Assembly (NCBI GenBank): GCA_003164925.1
Contig: PLRV01000036.1
Span: 16,227-80,226, forward strand
Source of the DNA: Caulobacteraceae bacterium
GTDB taxonomy: Bacteria; Pseudomonadota; Alphaproteobacteria; Caulobacterales; Caulobacteraceae
Reading direction: 5' to 3'
DNA: 64,000 nt
Each line of letters begins with the position of its first letter. Within the stretch, counting starts at the first letter, position 1. Both the position numbers and the translations under genes were made by a program. The notes under the pieces were generated by a model that saw nothing but the letters and a program-made list of their open reading frames with translations, searched no databases and was not told the DNA's origin. Positions 45,231 through 53,520 of this stretch are shown piece after piece.

Positions 45231-46427
45231 TCAGACCAGCGCTTGGACGATTCTCTCGGCCAGCCTGCGCGCCACCTCGGCCTTGGAGGCCATGGGCCAG
45301 GATTCAGCCCCCTCGTGGGTGATCAGGTTGACCGTGTTCTCGTCTCCCCCCATCACCCCGGCCTGGCTCACGTCGTTGGCTATGATCCAGTCGCAGCCCT
45401 TGCGCGCCAGCTTGGCGCGGGCGTTGGCCTCAAGGTCGTTGGTCTCCGCCGCGAAGCCCACCACCAGGCGCGGTCTTTGCGCGCCGGCCTTGGACAGGGT
45501 CGCGAGGATGTCCGGGGTCTCGACAAGTTGCAGGGTCGGCGCTCCGGTCTGGCCTTTCTTCAGCTTCAGGCCCTCGGTCTGCGCCGGCTTCCAGTCGGCC
45601 ACGGCGGCGGTGAGAACCGCCACATCCGCGGGCAGGGCGGCCTGGCAGGCGGCCAGCATCTGGTCGGCCGTCTCCACCTGCACGCGCTTGACGGCCGGCG
45701 GCGCGGCAAGGCCGGTGGGGCCGGACACCAGGGTCACATCCGCCCCCAGCCGGGCCAGGGCCTCGGCAATGGCGTAGCCCTGCTTGCCGCTGGAGCGGTT
45801 GGTGAGCAGGCGCACCGGATCGATCGGCTCCACGGTGGGGCCGGCGGTGACCAGGGCGCGCTTTCCCAGCAGGGGCCGGGCGGCGGGACCGGCCAGGGCG
45901 GCCATGAAGGCCTCGAAGATGACTGGCGGCTCGGCCAGGCGTCCCGGCCCGAACTCGCCGCAGGCCATGGCGCCCTCGTCCGGCCCCACGAACAGCACCC
46001 CGCGCGCCTTAAGGGTCGCCAGATTGGCCTGGGTGGCCGCATGCAGCCACATGCGCAGGTTCATGGCCGGCGCCATCAGCACCGGCTTGTCGGTGGCCAG
46101 AAGGGTGGTGGAGGCCAGATCGTCGGCCAGGCCGGCGGCGGCCTTGGCCATCAGGTCGGCGGTGGCCGGGGCGACGACCACCAGATCGGCCGAGCGCGAC
46201 AGCTCGATATGGCCCATGCCGGAGTCGTCGGTAAGGGCGAACAGGTCCTGATAGACTTTGTCCTCGCACAGGGCCTCCAGCGACAGGGGCGTGACGAACT
46301 GGGCGCCCGCGCGGGTGAGGATCGGGCGCACGGCGACGCCCGCCTTGCGCAGCAGGCGCACGAGCTCCAGCGCCTTATAGGCCGCCACGCCGCCGCCGAC
46401 GATCAGAAGCACCCTTTGGCCGGACAC
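45231..46427 (-). CDS. coaBC: Bifunctional phosphopantothenoylcysteine decarboxylase / phosphopantothenate-cysteine ligase
   Basis: CoaBC (Dfp) catalyses two consecutive steps of coenzyme A synthesis. The 398-aa protein has an N-terminal flavin-dependent decarboxylase (RVLLIVGGGVAAYKALELV, MGHIELSRSADLVVVAPATA, the active-site PAMNLRMW, MACGEFGPGRLAEP). The C-terminal synthetase domain has ALVTAGPTVEPIDPVR, TNRSSGKQGYAIAEAL, AAVADWKPA and GCDWIIANDVS. It sits next to dut, a common pairing in alphaproteobacteria. Confidence 0.96.
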   Translation of the reverse strand: MSGQRVLLIVGGGVAAYKALELVRLLRKAGVAVRPILTRAGAQFVTPLSLEALCEDKVYQDLFALTDDSGMGHIELSRSADLVVVAPATADLMAKAAAGLADDLASTTLLATDKPVLMAPAMNLRMWLHAATQANLATLKARGVLFVGPDEGAMACGEFGPGRLAEPPVIFEAFMAALAGPAARPLLGKRALVTAGPTVEPIDPVRLLTNRSSGKQGYAIAEALARLGADVTLVSGPTGLAAPPAVKRVQVETADQMLAACQAALPADVAVLTAAVADWKPAQTEGLKLKKGQTGAPTLQLVETPDILATLSKAGAQRPRLVVGFAAETNDLEANARAKLARKGCDWIIANDVSQAGVMGGDENTVNLITHEGAESWPMASKAEVARRLAERIVQALV

Positions 46428-46576
46428 GCTTTTTCCTCAACCGCTCAGGCTTTCCCTCAAGCGTACAGGGCGCGTCATAGCGTTTTTCGAGGGGTATGGA
46501 CAAATGCCGCCTTTTGTTCTTTATTTGTTCCAGGTGTGTGAGCGGTCGGAAGGGACCGCAGGTGGAGGGCTAGGCA

Positions 46577-47242
46577 ATGTCTTGGAGTGTGATGTTCGGG
46601 TGCGCGCGAGCCGGACGTTCGGCGGGCCGCGATTGGGGCCTTGGCGTAAGTCTTCTGGCGATTGTTTCGTTGAGTTTGGGCGCATGCGATGCGGCGCCGT
46701 CGGCCAGTCCGGCGCGGACGCACACGGCCAACGAGGGTTCAGGCCCGCTTTATGCGGACGGCGGCGCCCAGCCGGTCGCCTATAGCTCCACCGTCCGCCC
46801 GCAGACGAGCGCGGCCTATGGCGGGGCGTCCGCGTCCACGGCCGATCTGGACGCCGATGCGCCGCGCTATCATGGCAAGCCGATCTGGGCGGCCAATCGC
46901 AACCACTCCAGCCAGGACAACGCCGACTATCAGTTCAAGAAAAACGGGGCGGACCTGGACGCGGACAGCGAGGATGCGTTCATCGCCAAGGCGCACGCCT
47001 TTGTGGATCATCCGCCGCAAGGGGCTGAGACGCTCAAGCGGTCCAACGGCGACACCCTGGTCTATGACGCCAAGAGCAATCTGTTCGCGGTGGTGGCCAA
47101 GGACGGCGCCCCGCGCACCATCTTCAAGCCGCGCGATGGGGCCAGCTATTGGGCCCAACAGAAGGCCGATCTGGACAAGCCCTATACCGGCTATCGCACA
47201 GCGGCGCGCAAGGCCCCCGGCGGGGGGGACGACAATGGTTAG
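46577..47242 (+). CDS. Putative lipoprotein with a BECR/barnase-like C-terminal region
   Basis: This 221-aa protein has a good ribosome-binding site (GGAGGG). An N-terminal signal ends in the lipobox LSLGAC, followed by ~60 residues of low-complexity Ser/Thr/Ala sequence. A C-terminal ~90-residue region contains AKAHAFVDHPPQGAETLKRS, NGDTLVYDAKSNLFAVV and KDGAPRTIFKPRDGASYW. That pattern (D.L.Y....N.FAV...G.PRT.F) resembles C-terminal nuclease domains of the BECR fold found in polymorphic toxins and phage proteins. This is my recollection of a pattern, not a search result. Function is otherwise unknown. Its end overlaps the next gene by 8 bp. Confidence 0.7.
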   Translation: MSWSVMFGCARAGRSAGRDWGLGVSLLAIVSLSLGACDAAPSASPARTHTANEGSGPLYADGGAQPVAYSSTVRPQTSAAYGGASASTADLDADAPRYHGKPIWAANRNHSSQDNADYQFKKNGADLDADSEDAFIAKAHAFVDHPPQGAETLKRSNGDTLVYDAKSNLFAVVAKDGAPRTIFKPRDGASYWAQQKADLDKPYTGYRTAARKAPGGGDDNG

Positions 47243-47633
47243 GGCGGGCGCAATGTTGAGGACTGGATGGATGTTATTACTGTCAGGGTCTTTGGCGGCG
47301 GCGGCCATTGGCGGGATCGCGCACGCCCAGGTCCACTACAGTTGCAACGAACCCTTGGGCAATATGCAAATCTGCCGGGATTCGGACGGCAATAGCTACA
47401 CGGTCATGCGCGACGCCGTGGGCGCGACGATCAGCGACAGTCAAGGCCGCACCGCTCACGTCCAGACCGATCCGATCGGCGGGACGACCATCCAACAGGA
47501 GGATGGCTCGGTGGTGCGTGGCCGCACCGACGCCTTTGGCAATACCACCTATGAAGACGAGCAGGGTCGGCAAACCCAATGCCATAGATCGCCCATCGCC
47601 TTGCCGGGGCAGACTGAGGAGGACTGCCAGTAG
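47235..47633 (+). CDS. Secreted hypothetical protein
   Basis: This 132-aa protein starts at the ATG at 47235, overlapping the previous gene's 3' end by 8 bp; an alternative ATG is at 47253. The signal peptide (MLRTGWMLLLSGSLAAAAIGG) ends near AHAQV. The mature part is beta-rich with repeated D-G-x-x turns (CRDSDGNSYTVMRDAVG, ISDSQGRTAHVQTDPIGG, QEDGSVVRGRTDAFGNTTYE), four cysteines (YSCNEPLG, ICRD, QCHR, final CQ) and no TM segment. Translational coupling suggests it works with the lipoprotein. No family recognised. Confidence 0.7.
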   Translation: MVRAGAMLRTGWMLLLSGSLAAAAIGGIAHAQVHYSCNEPLGNMQICRDSDGNSYTVMRDAVGATISDSQGRTAHVQTDPIGGTTIQQEDGSVVRGRTDAFGNTTYEDEQGRQTQCHRSPIALPGQTEEDCQ

Positions 47634-47760
47634 GAGCCGGGGCGCCGGGGGCGGTGATGGGCCTGACCCAGCTAAGCCGCCCTCTATCGGGTAAGAACCG
47701 TTCGGCGCGGGGCGAAGGCGGCCGTGGGCGCATAGGGCTGAAAACCGGTCGCCAGGCCGA

Positions 47761-49278
47761 TCATGTCCGCCCCCACACCGCTGCAATCGCCGCCGCCAGC
47801 CCCGCCACGGCCATGCCCAGCGCGAACCAACCCGCGCGCGAGCCTCGCCTCGACGGCTCCACCGCGGGCGGCAGCGGCGCCGGCGGGGTCTCCAGCCGGT
47901 GGACCAGGGTCTCCAGGATATCCAGCCCTTCGTCCGCCAGGCGCTTCAGGCGGCTGGCGGGTGACAGCTCGCGCATGATCCAGCGGCGCACCACGGGGTC
48001 AGCGGCGGCCCAGATGTCGTGAGCCGGATCGATGCGGCGCGCCACGCCTTCCACCGTGACCATGGTTTTCTGCAGCAGCACCAGTTCCGGGCGCAGACGC
48101 ATGTCGAACAGGGCGGTGATCTCGAACAGCTGGGTCAGCACCCGGCCCATGGACACCTCGCCGGCGTGGTGGCCGAAGATCGGCTCGCCTACCGCCCGAA
48201 TGGCCTGGGCGAAGGCCTCAACCGAATGGCGCTCCGGCACGTAGCCGGCGCGGAAATGCACCTTGGCCACCCGCAGATAGTCACGCTCGATAAAGCCCCA
48301 CAGGATTTCGGCCAGGTAGCGGCGCTCGGCGTGACCCAGGCGGCCGAGGATGCCGAAGTCCACCGCCATCAGCTTGTCGGGCGCGGCGGCGAACAGATTG
48401 CCCTCGTGCAGATCGGCGTGGAACACGCCGTGGTCCAGGGCCTGGGCGAGGAAGGCGCGGGTGAGCTGCACGGCCAGGGCCGGGCGGTCCAGGCCTTCCT
48501 GCTCCAGGGCGGCGGGACTGGACAGGGGCTCGCCCTCGGCCCACGCCAGGGTCAGCACCCGCTTGGCCACCCCATCCCACACAACCTGGGGCGCGCGCAT
48601 ATAGGGATCGCGGGCCATGACCTCGCCCAGCTCGCTGGCGCCCGCCGCCTCCAGGCGCAGGTCCAGCTCCAGCTCCAGCGAGCGGGCCACGGCGGCGGTC
48701 AGGGCGCGCGGCTCCAGCCGCCGGGCTGTGGCGCCCAGCCGCTCGGCCAGGCGTCCGGCCAGGATCAAGGCGGCGATGTCGGCGCGCACCTGCGCCTCGA
48801 TGCCCGGCCGCAGCACCTTCACCGCTACCTTGCGCCCGTCGATCAGGGTGGCCGGATGGGCCTGCGCCAGGGAGGCGGCGGCGATGGCCGGGCCGAACGC
48901 GCTGAACAGGGCCTCCAGCGGCTGGCCGAGCGCCTTGACCACCTGGGCCTTGGCTTGATCCAGGGGGAAGGGCGCCAGCTGGTCCTTCAACCGCGCCAGA
49001 TCCTCGGCGAAGGGCTCGCCGAAAATGTCCGCCCGCGTCGACAGCAGTTGGCCCAGCTTGATCGCCGCCGGACCCAGCGTCTCCAGCGCGCCAGCCAACC
49101 GCTCGCCGGGCCGTCCCCGTCGGGCCTTGCCGCCGCGCAGCAGGCGCACGGCCTTGGCCAGGACCCGGGCGGAGGGCGGCAGATAGGGGTCGAGCGGCTC
49201 AGGCAGCAGGGCGTCAGCCCGGATCAGCACCCAGAGCGCGCCAGTCAGGCGGCCGAAAGAGGCGATGTCTCCGGCCAA
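47761..49278 (-). CDS. ubiB: UbiB (ABC1/ADCK-family protein of ubiquinone synthesis)
   Basis: This 505-aa atypical kinase-like ATPase is required for ubiquinone synthesis. It has the family's KxGQ motif in GPAAIKLGQLLSTRADIF, AAASLAQAHPATL (the A-rich loop replacing the glycine loop), VAVKVLRPGIEAQV (ATP-binding Lys), VFHADLHEGNLF (catalytic loop) and AVDFGILGRL (DFG equivalent). A C-terminal hydrophobic helix (AGWFALGMAVAGLAAAIAAV) anchors it. The only in-frame start next to the ubiE stop is TTG at 49278, 3 nt after the TAG of ubiE, implying coupled translation. Confidence 0.94.
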   Translation of the reverse strand: MAGDIASFGRLTGALWVLIRADALLPEPLDPYLPPSARVLAKAVRLLRGGKARRGRPGERLAGALETLGPAAIKLGQLLSTRADIFGEPFAEDLARLKDQLAPFPLDQAKAQVVKALGQPLEALFSAFGPAIAAASLAQAHPATLIDGRKVAVKVLRPGIEAQVRADIAALILAGRLAERLGATARRLEPRALTAAVARSLELELDLRLEAAGASELGEVMARDPYMRAPQVVWDGVAKRVLTLAWAEGEPLSSPAALEQEGLDRPALAVQLTRAFLAQALDHGVFHADLHEGNLFAAAPDKLMAVDFGILGRLGHAERRYLAEILWGFIERDYLRVAKVHFRAGYVPERHSVEAFAQAIRAVGEPIFGHHAGEVSMGRVLTQLFEITALFDMRLRPELVLLQKTMVTVEGVARRIDPAHDIWAAADPVVRRWIMRELSPASRLKRLADEGLDILETLVHRLETPPAPLPPAVEPSRRGSRAGWFALGMAVAGLAAAIAAVWGRT

Positions 49279-49281
49279 AAT

Positions 49282-50040
49282 CTAAACCGCCCAGCCGTGG
49301 TGCAGCGCCGCCACGCCGCCGGTGAAATTGGTGAAGCCCGCGCGGCCAAAGCCGGCCTTGGTCATCATGGCGGCCAGCTCCGCTTGGGGCGGAAAGCGGC
49401 GGATGCTCTCCACCAGATATTGGTAGGCGGCCCGGTCGCCCGTCACCTTCTCGCCGATGGCCGGAATGACCTTGAAGCTGTAGGCGTCGTAGGCGCTTTG
49501 CAGAGCCTCGGTCACCGGGCGCGAGAATTCCAGGCACAGAAAGCGCCCGCCCGGCCGCAGCACCCGCCGCGCCTCGTTCAGGGCGGCCTGGATATCGGTC
49601 ACATTGCGCAGGCCGAAGGAGATGGAATAGGCGTCGGCGCTGGCGTCGGGCAGGGGTAGGGCCTGGGCGTCGCCCACGGCCCAGGCGATCTCGGGCTCCG
49701 ATCCCTTGCGCCGCCCGGCGGCGATCATCTCGCCGTTATAGTCGATCACCAGCACCGTGGCGGGCGCTCCGCCCCGGCGCTGGCGCGCGCGGCGGGCCAG
49801 GCGGGCATAGCGGCGGGCCATATCGCCGGTGCCGCCGGCCACGTCGACGACGGTTTCGCCGGGCTGGGGGTTGAGGCGCGCGGCGGCCATGTCCTTCCAC
49901 AGGCGGTGCACGCCGCCGCTCATCAGGTCGTTCATCAGGTCGTAGCGCGCGGCCACCTTGTCGAACACGCCGCGCACCAGCCCCGCCTTGGCGGAAGCCT
50001 CCACGTCCTGAAAGCCGAATGTGGCCTTGGGGCCGTCCAT
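49282..50040 (-). CDS. ubiE: Ubiquinone/menaquinone C-methyltransferase
   Basis: UbiE methylates the C2 ring position during ubiquinone synthesis. The 252-aa protein begins at the ATG at 50040 ([13 protein letters not shown]). It has the start signature [26 protein letters not shown] in segments, the SAM motif [47 protein letters not shown] and [17 protein letters not shown]. Divergent from mutM; ubiB follows directly. The long in-frame extension upstream of 50040 is the mutM antisense strand. Confidence 0.96.
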   Translation of the reverse strand: MDGPKATFGFQDVEASAKAGLVRGVFDKVAARYDLMNDLMSGGVHRLWKDMAAARLNPQPGETVVDVAGGTGDMARRYARLARRARQRRGGAPATVLVIDYNGEMIAAGRRKGSEPEIAWAVGDAQALPLPDASADAYSISFGLRNVTDIQAALNEARRVLRPGGRFLCLEFSRPVTEALQSAYDAYSFKVIPAIGEKVTGDRAAYQYLVESIRRFPPQAELAAMMTKAGFGRAGFTNFTGGVAALHHGWAV

Positions 50041-50149
50041 GCCTGATCCTCTCCAAATACGCCGTGAGGGGTTTGGCGCAAAAACGGCGTTTAGGCCAGC
50101 GTTGGCGGGCGGTGATTGGCTAGGCGTCCGGCGCAGGCTATGGGAGGCC

Positions 50150-51013
50150 ATGCCCGAGTTGCCCGAGGTCGAGACCGTTCGGCGAGGTCTGCAGCCCACC
50201 CTGGAGGGCGCGCGCCTCGTGCATGTGCTGGCGCGCCGGCCGGACCTGCGTTTTCCCCTGCCGCAGGATTTCGCGCATAGGCTGACCGGCGCGGTCATCC
50301 TCGCCCTGCGCCGACGAGCCAAGTATCTGCGCGCGGAACTGGACAGCGGCGAGACCCTGGTGATGCACCTGGGCATGACCGGCCGTTTCGAGATCGAGCA
50401 GGGGCAGGCCGTTTCGGCGGCGGGCCCATTCCACTTTGCTGCGCCGGTGGGGGGCAAACACGCCCATGTGGTGTTCGAGACCGATGGGGGCCGGCGGGTG
50501 ATCTATTCGGACGCACGCCGCTTCGGCTTCATGGACCTGATCCCCACCGACGCCTTGGATGCGCATGCCTGGTTCAAGGGCATGGGTCCCGAGCCGCTCG
50601 GTCCGGATTTCACCGCCGCGGGTCTGAAAACAGCGATGGCCGGGCGCACCCAGGCGATCAAGCTGTTGCTGCTCGATCAGAAGATCGTGGCCGGCCTGGG
50701 CAATATCTATGTGTGCGAGGCCCTGCACCGCGCCGGCATTTCCCCCTTCGCGCCGGGCGGGGCGGTCGGGCTGGCGCAGCTGGAAAAGCTTGTGCGGGCG
50801 GTGCGCCAGGTGCTGGAGGCCGCCATCGCCGCCGGAGGATCGACACTGCGCGACTATGTGGCCGCCGACGGCTCGCTGGGCTATTTTCAGCACAGTTTCC
50901 GCTGCTACGGCCGCGAGGACCAGCCGTGCTTGGGGCCCGACTGCGCGGGTGTGATCGCGCGCAAGGTCCAGGGCGGGCGTTCCACCTTCTATTGTCCTGT
51001 CTGCCAAGGCTGA
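50150..51013 (+). CDS. mutM: Formamidopyrimidine-DNA glycosylase
   Basis: MutM/Fpg excises 8-oxoguanine and nicks the DNA. The 287-aa protein starts [14 protein letters not shown], where the N-terminal Pro (after Met removal) and Glu are catalytic. The conserved Lys lies in [13 protein letters not shown], the NIYVCEAL Asn/Glu region is at ~185, and the C-terminal zinc finger is [14 protein letters not shown]...CPVCQG with four cysteines. The longer frame upstream is not coding. TraB/GumN gene follows after 9 bp. Confidence 0.97.
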   Translation: MPELPEVETVRRGLQPTLEGARLVHVLARRPDLRFPLPQDFAHRLTGAVILALRRRAKYLRAELDSGETLVMHLGMTGRFEIEQGQAVSAAGPFHFAAPVGGKHAHVVFETDGGRRVIYSDARRFGFMDLIPTDALDAHAWFKGMGPEPLGPDFTAAGLKTAMAGRTQAIKLLLLDQKIVAGLGNIYVCEALHRAGISPFAPGGAVGLAQLEKLVRAVRQVLEAAIAAGGSTLRDYVAADGSLGYFQHSFRCYGREDQPCLGPDCAGVIARKVQGGRSTFYCPVCQG

Positions 51014-51022
51014 TCGCCCGCT

Positions 51023-51886
51023 ATGCGCCGCCTCGCCCTCGCCGTCCTCGCGCTGCTGCTCCTGGCCCGCCCGGCCCTCGCCTTGCCATCCCTGTGGGTG
51101 GTCCATGGGCCGGACTGCGACATCACCCTGTTCGGGTCGGTCCACGTCCTGCCCGAGGGGACAATCTGGGAGCCGCCCGCCTTGGCCACGGCTCTGGATC
51201 AGGCCGACGAGCTATGGTTCGAGATTCCGGTGGACGATGGCGGCCTGCAACAGGCGGTCCAGGCCGCCCGGGCCCGCGCCCTCCTCCCGCCCGGCCAGAG
51301 CCTCACCCAGCTGATGTCCGCGGCGGCCGAGCGACGCCTTGAGGCCATCGCCCGGACGAACAAGTTGTCGATGCCGACCCTTGATCGCATGCAGCCCTGG
51401 TTCGCTGACATGCTGGTCTCCTCCTTCGCCTACGCCAAGCTCGGCGCCAAGCAGGACGCGGGGGTGGAGGAGAGCCTGGCCAAGGCCGCGCCAAAAGCAC
51501 GCCGCATGGCCTTCGAAACCGCGCAGCAGCAGATCGGCATGGTGGCCGACGCGCCCCTGGCCGTTCAGGTCGCCTCCCTGGAGTCCAGCCTGAAAGAGGC
51601 CGACCAGGACCCGGACGAATACCGCAATCTGGTCGCCGACTGGCTGAAGGGCGACGGGAAAGCCCTTTATCGTCACGAGGTGCTGACCTTGAAGCGGGAG
51701 ACGCCGGAGCTGTTCGACCGCCTGATCGTTCAGCGCAACGCCGCCTGGACCGACATTCTGACGGAGCGCCTGAAAGGCCGCGGTCACGTCGTCGTGGTGG
51801 TCGGCGCGGGCCATCTGGTCGGCCCGGAGGGGGTTCCCGCCCGGCTGAGGGCCCTGGGCTTCGTTGTGGACGGTCCCAAGGATTGA
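51023..51886 (+). CDS. TraB/GumN-family exported protein
   Basis: This 287-aa protein has a signal peptide (MRRLALAVLALLLLARPALA). The TraB/GumN fold is marked by ITLFGSVHVLPEGTIW (GxxH motif), ELWFEIPVDDG (conserved Glu), LGAKQDAGVEESLAKAA and the C-terminal VVVVGAGHLVGPEGVPARLR (GxGH..G). Members are proposed to be periplasmic metal-dependent hydrolases related to TIKI proteases, but the cellular role in bacteria is unclear. It is coupled to mutM (9-bp gap) and followed by an enoyl-CoA hydratase. Confidence 0.88.
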   Translation: MRRLALAVLALLLLARPALALPSLWVVHGPDCDITLFGSVHVLPEGTIWEPPALATALDQADELWFEIPVDDGGLQQAVQAARARALLPPGQSLTQLMSAAAERRLEAIARTNKLSMPTLDRMQPWFADMLVSSFAYAKLGAKQDAGVEESLAKAAPKARRMAFETAQQQIGMVADAPLAVQVASLESSLKEADQDPDEYRNLVADWLKGDGKALYRHEVLTLKRETPELFDRLIVQRNAAWTDILTERLKGRGHVVVVVGAGHLVGPEGVPARLRALGFVVDGPKD

Positions 51887-51918
51887 CGCTCCCGTGATTG
51901 TGACGCCGTGAGATTGCC

Positions 51919-52710
51919 ATGACCCAAACCGCATCGACCTTTCAGACTCTGATCCTGGAGCCGCATCCCGGCGTCCTGGTGATCCGCCTGAACCGGCTCG
52001 CCGCCCTGAACGCCCTCAACGACCGGCTCATGGACGAACTGCAGGTCGCGCTCGATCAGGCCGAGGCCGATCCGGAGGTCCGCGCCATCGTCCTCGCCGG
52101 GTCCGACAAGGCCTTCGCCGCCGGGGCCGATATCAAGGAAATGGCCGACAAGACCGCGGCCCAGGCGATGGCCGAGAACTTCATCACCCGCAACTGGGAG
52201 CGCGCCGCCGATTGCCGCAAGCCCCTGGTGGCCGCCGTGGCCGGCTATGCGCTGGGCGGCGGATGCGAGCTGGCCATGATGTGCGACATCGTCATCGCGG
52301 CGGATAACGCCCGCTTCGGCCAGCCGGAGATCACCATCGGCGTCATCCCGGGGGCCGGAGGCAGCCAGAGACTGACCCGCTCGGTCGGCAAGGCCAAGGC
52401 GATGGACATGGTGCTGACCGGGCGGACGATCGATGCCGTGGAGGCGGAGCGCTGCGGCCTGGTCAGCCGCGTGGTCCCCCTGGCCTCGCTGATGGACGAG
52501 GCCCTGGCCGTGGCGGATAAGCTGGCGACCCTGCCGCCCCTGGCCTTGATGGCGGCCAAGGCCCTGGTGCAGGCCGCTTTCGAGACCCCGCTGGCCCAGG
52601 GGATCAAGCAGGAGCGGCAAGCGTTTCACGCCATGTTCGCCCTGGAAGACCAAAAGGAGGGGATGGCGGCCTTCCTCGAAAAGCGCAAACCGGCATTCAA
52701 AGGCCGTTGA
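51919..52710 (+). CDS. Enoyl-CoA hydratase
   Basis: This 263-aa crotonase-family enzyme hydrates 2-trans-enoyl-CoA in beta-oxidation. Active-site glutamates lie in GGGCELAMMCDIVIA and GQPEITIGVIPGAGGSQRL, and the oxyanion-hole backbone positions are at AAGADIKEM and AGYALGGG. The C-terminal region (MAAKALVQAAFETPL, EGMAAFLEKRKPAFKG) is the mitochondrial ECHS1/short-chain type. It immediately precedes the rpsT promoter. Confidence 0.95.
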   Translation: MTQTASTFQTLILEPHPGVLVIRLNRLAALNALNDRLMDELQVALDQAEADPEVRAIVLAGSDKAFAAGADIKEMADKTAAQAMAENFITRNWERAADCRKPLVAAVAGYALGGGCELAMMCDIVIAADNARFGQPEITIGVIPGAGGSQRLTRSVGKAKAMDMVLTGRTIDAVEAERCGLVSRVVPLASLMDEALAVADKLATLPPLALMAAKALVQAAFETPLAQGIKQERQAFHAMFALEDQKEGMAAFLEKRKPAFKGR

Positions 52711-52744
52711 CGGCCGTAAAAGTCTCGGCCGAGTCGGCCTCGCG

Positions 52745-52773
52745 TTGACGCGGGGGCCGGGTTTCAGTATACC
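52745..52773 (+). promoter_or_regulatory. Sigma70-type promoter for rpsT
   Basis: TTGACG (52745-52750), a 17-nt spacer and TATACC (52768-52773) lie about 80 bp before the rpsT ATG. This is the clearest housekeeping promoter in the window, well placed for the ribosomal protein gene. Confidence 0.7.
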
Positions 52774-52853
52774 CGCGCCTCCTGAAATACAGCGTCCAGC
52801 AGCCCGTTGTGGTTTCGCCGCGGCGCCGAACGCAAACCAAAGGGTCCAAGACC

Positions 52854-53126
52854 ATGGCCAATAACCCCGGCGCCAAGAAGGCGATCCGCAAGATCGCGCG
52901 CCGCACCGAAGTGAACAAGGCGCGCCGCTCGCGTGTGCGCACCTATGTGCGCAAGTTCGAGGAGGCCCTCGCCGGGGGTGACGTCAGCGTCGCACGCACG
53001 GCTTTTACGGAGGCTCAATCGGAGCTGATGAGGGCTGTTTCCAAGGGCGTCGTGCATAAAAATACCGGCGCGCGCAAAGTGTCGCGGCTCGCGGCGCAAT
53101 TGAAGAAGGTGTCCCTCGCTCACTAG
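52854..53126 (+). CDS. rpsT: 30S ribosomal protein S20
   Basis: This 90-aa, very basic small-subunit protein binds 16S rRNA. It begins [20 protein letters not shown], contains [19 protein letters not shown] and ends [11 protein letters not shown], all typical of S20. The start is the ATG at 52854; upstream in-frame codons from 52809 are leader. It is transcribed from its own promoter at 52745 and followed by a strong terminator, as is usual for monocistronic rpsT. It neighbours dnaA as in Caulobacter. Confidence 0.97.
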   Translation: MANNPGAKKAIRKIARRTEVNKARRSRVRTYVRKFEEALAGGDVSVARTAFTEAQSELMRAVSKGVVHKNTGARKVSRLAAQLKKVSLAH

Positions 53127-53177
53127 CTGAGAGCCTGCGCCACTTCGCCTTGTTGCGACAAATCCTTGAAAATTAAG

Positions 53178-53209
53178 AGCTGATCGGAGTATCTCCGGTC
53201 AGCTTTTTT
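53178..53209 (+). terminator. Rho-independent terminator of rpsT
   Basis: AGCTGATCGGAG - TAT - CTCCGGTCAGCT followed by six T. The 12-bp stem has one G-U wobble, 52 bp after the rpsT stop: a textbook intrinsic terminator separating rpsT from dnaA. Confidence 0.92.
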
Positions 53210-53520
53210 GATATCCGCCGAACGGCGGCATGTCGCCGTCCTTGTCCGTCCACAGATGGGCATTTTGCAGTTTTCCCAGCCCGATGAAGGCCCTCGACGA
53301 GTCAACAAATTTATCCGCAGCGCTCGTTAAGAATCCCCGTTGACGCTCATCCGGCCGGGGCTACTCTGGGCTGGTAAACGATCTTCCATCTTATCACGGA
53401 TGAATAAAAATCATCGGCGCGCCACACCTGTGGACGCCGAATAAGCTCTTGTTTTTCTTGAAGTTACTAAACGCCATGCGGATGGCGACTGCTTTGAGCG
53501 GGTTTGGGGGAACGGGGAAA
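53210..53520 (+). promoter_or_regulatory. dnaA upstream regulatory region
   Basis: This ~310-bp region has no gene. It holds TTATCCGCA (53311-53319, one mismatch from the DnaA box TTATCCACA), a GAATC (GANTC, CcrM site) at 53331 and a candidate -35 TTGACG at 53340 with TACTCT near 53362 as a weak -10. TTATCACGG is at 53391 and TGTGGACGC at 53430. This fits DnaA autocontrol and methylation control as described for Caulobacter dnaA. Too few boxes are visible to call an origin. Confidence 0.55.

Noticed and set aside
48019-49659. 546-codon plus-strand frame over ubiB/ubiE
   Set aside because: Antisense to ubiB and ubiE, which have all catalytic motifs; the shadow frame is Gln/Arg/Gly-rich without domain features.
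53210-53520. Chromosome origin (oriC) upstream of dnaA
   Set aside because: Only one near-consensus DnaA box and two weak ones, no clear AT-rich unwinding element; in Caulobacterales the origin is usually near hemE, which is not in the window.
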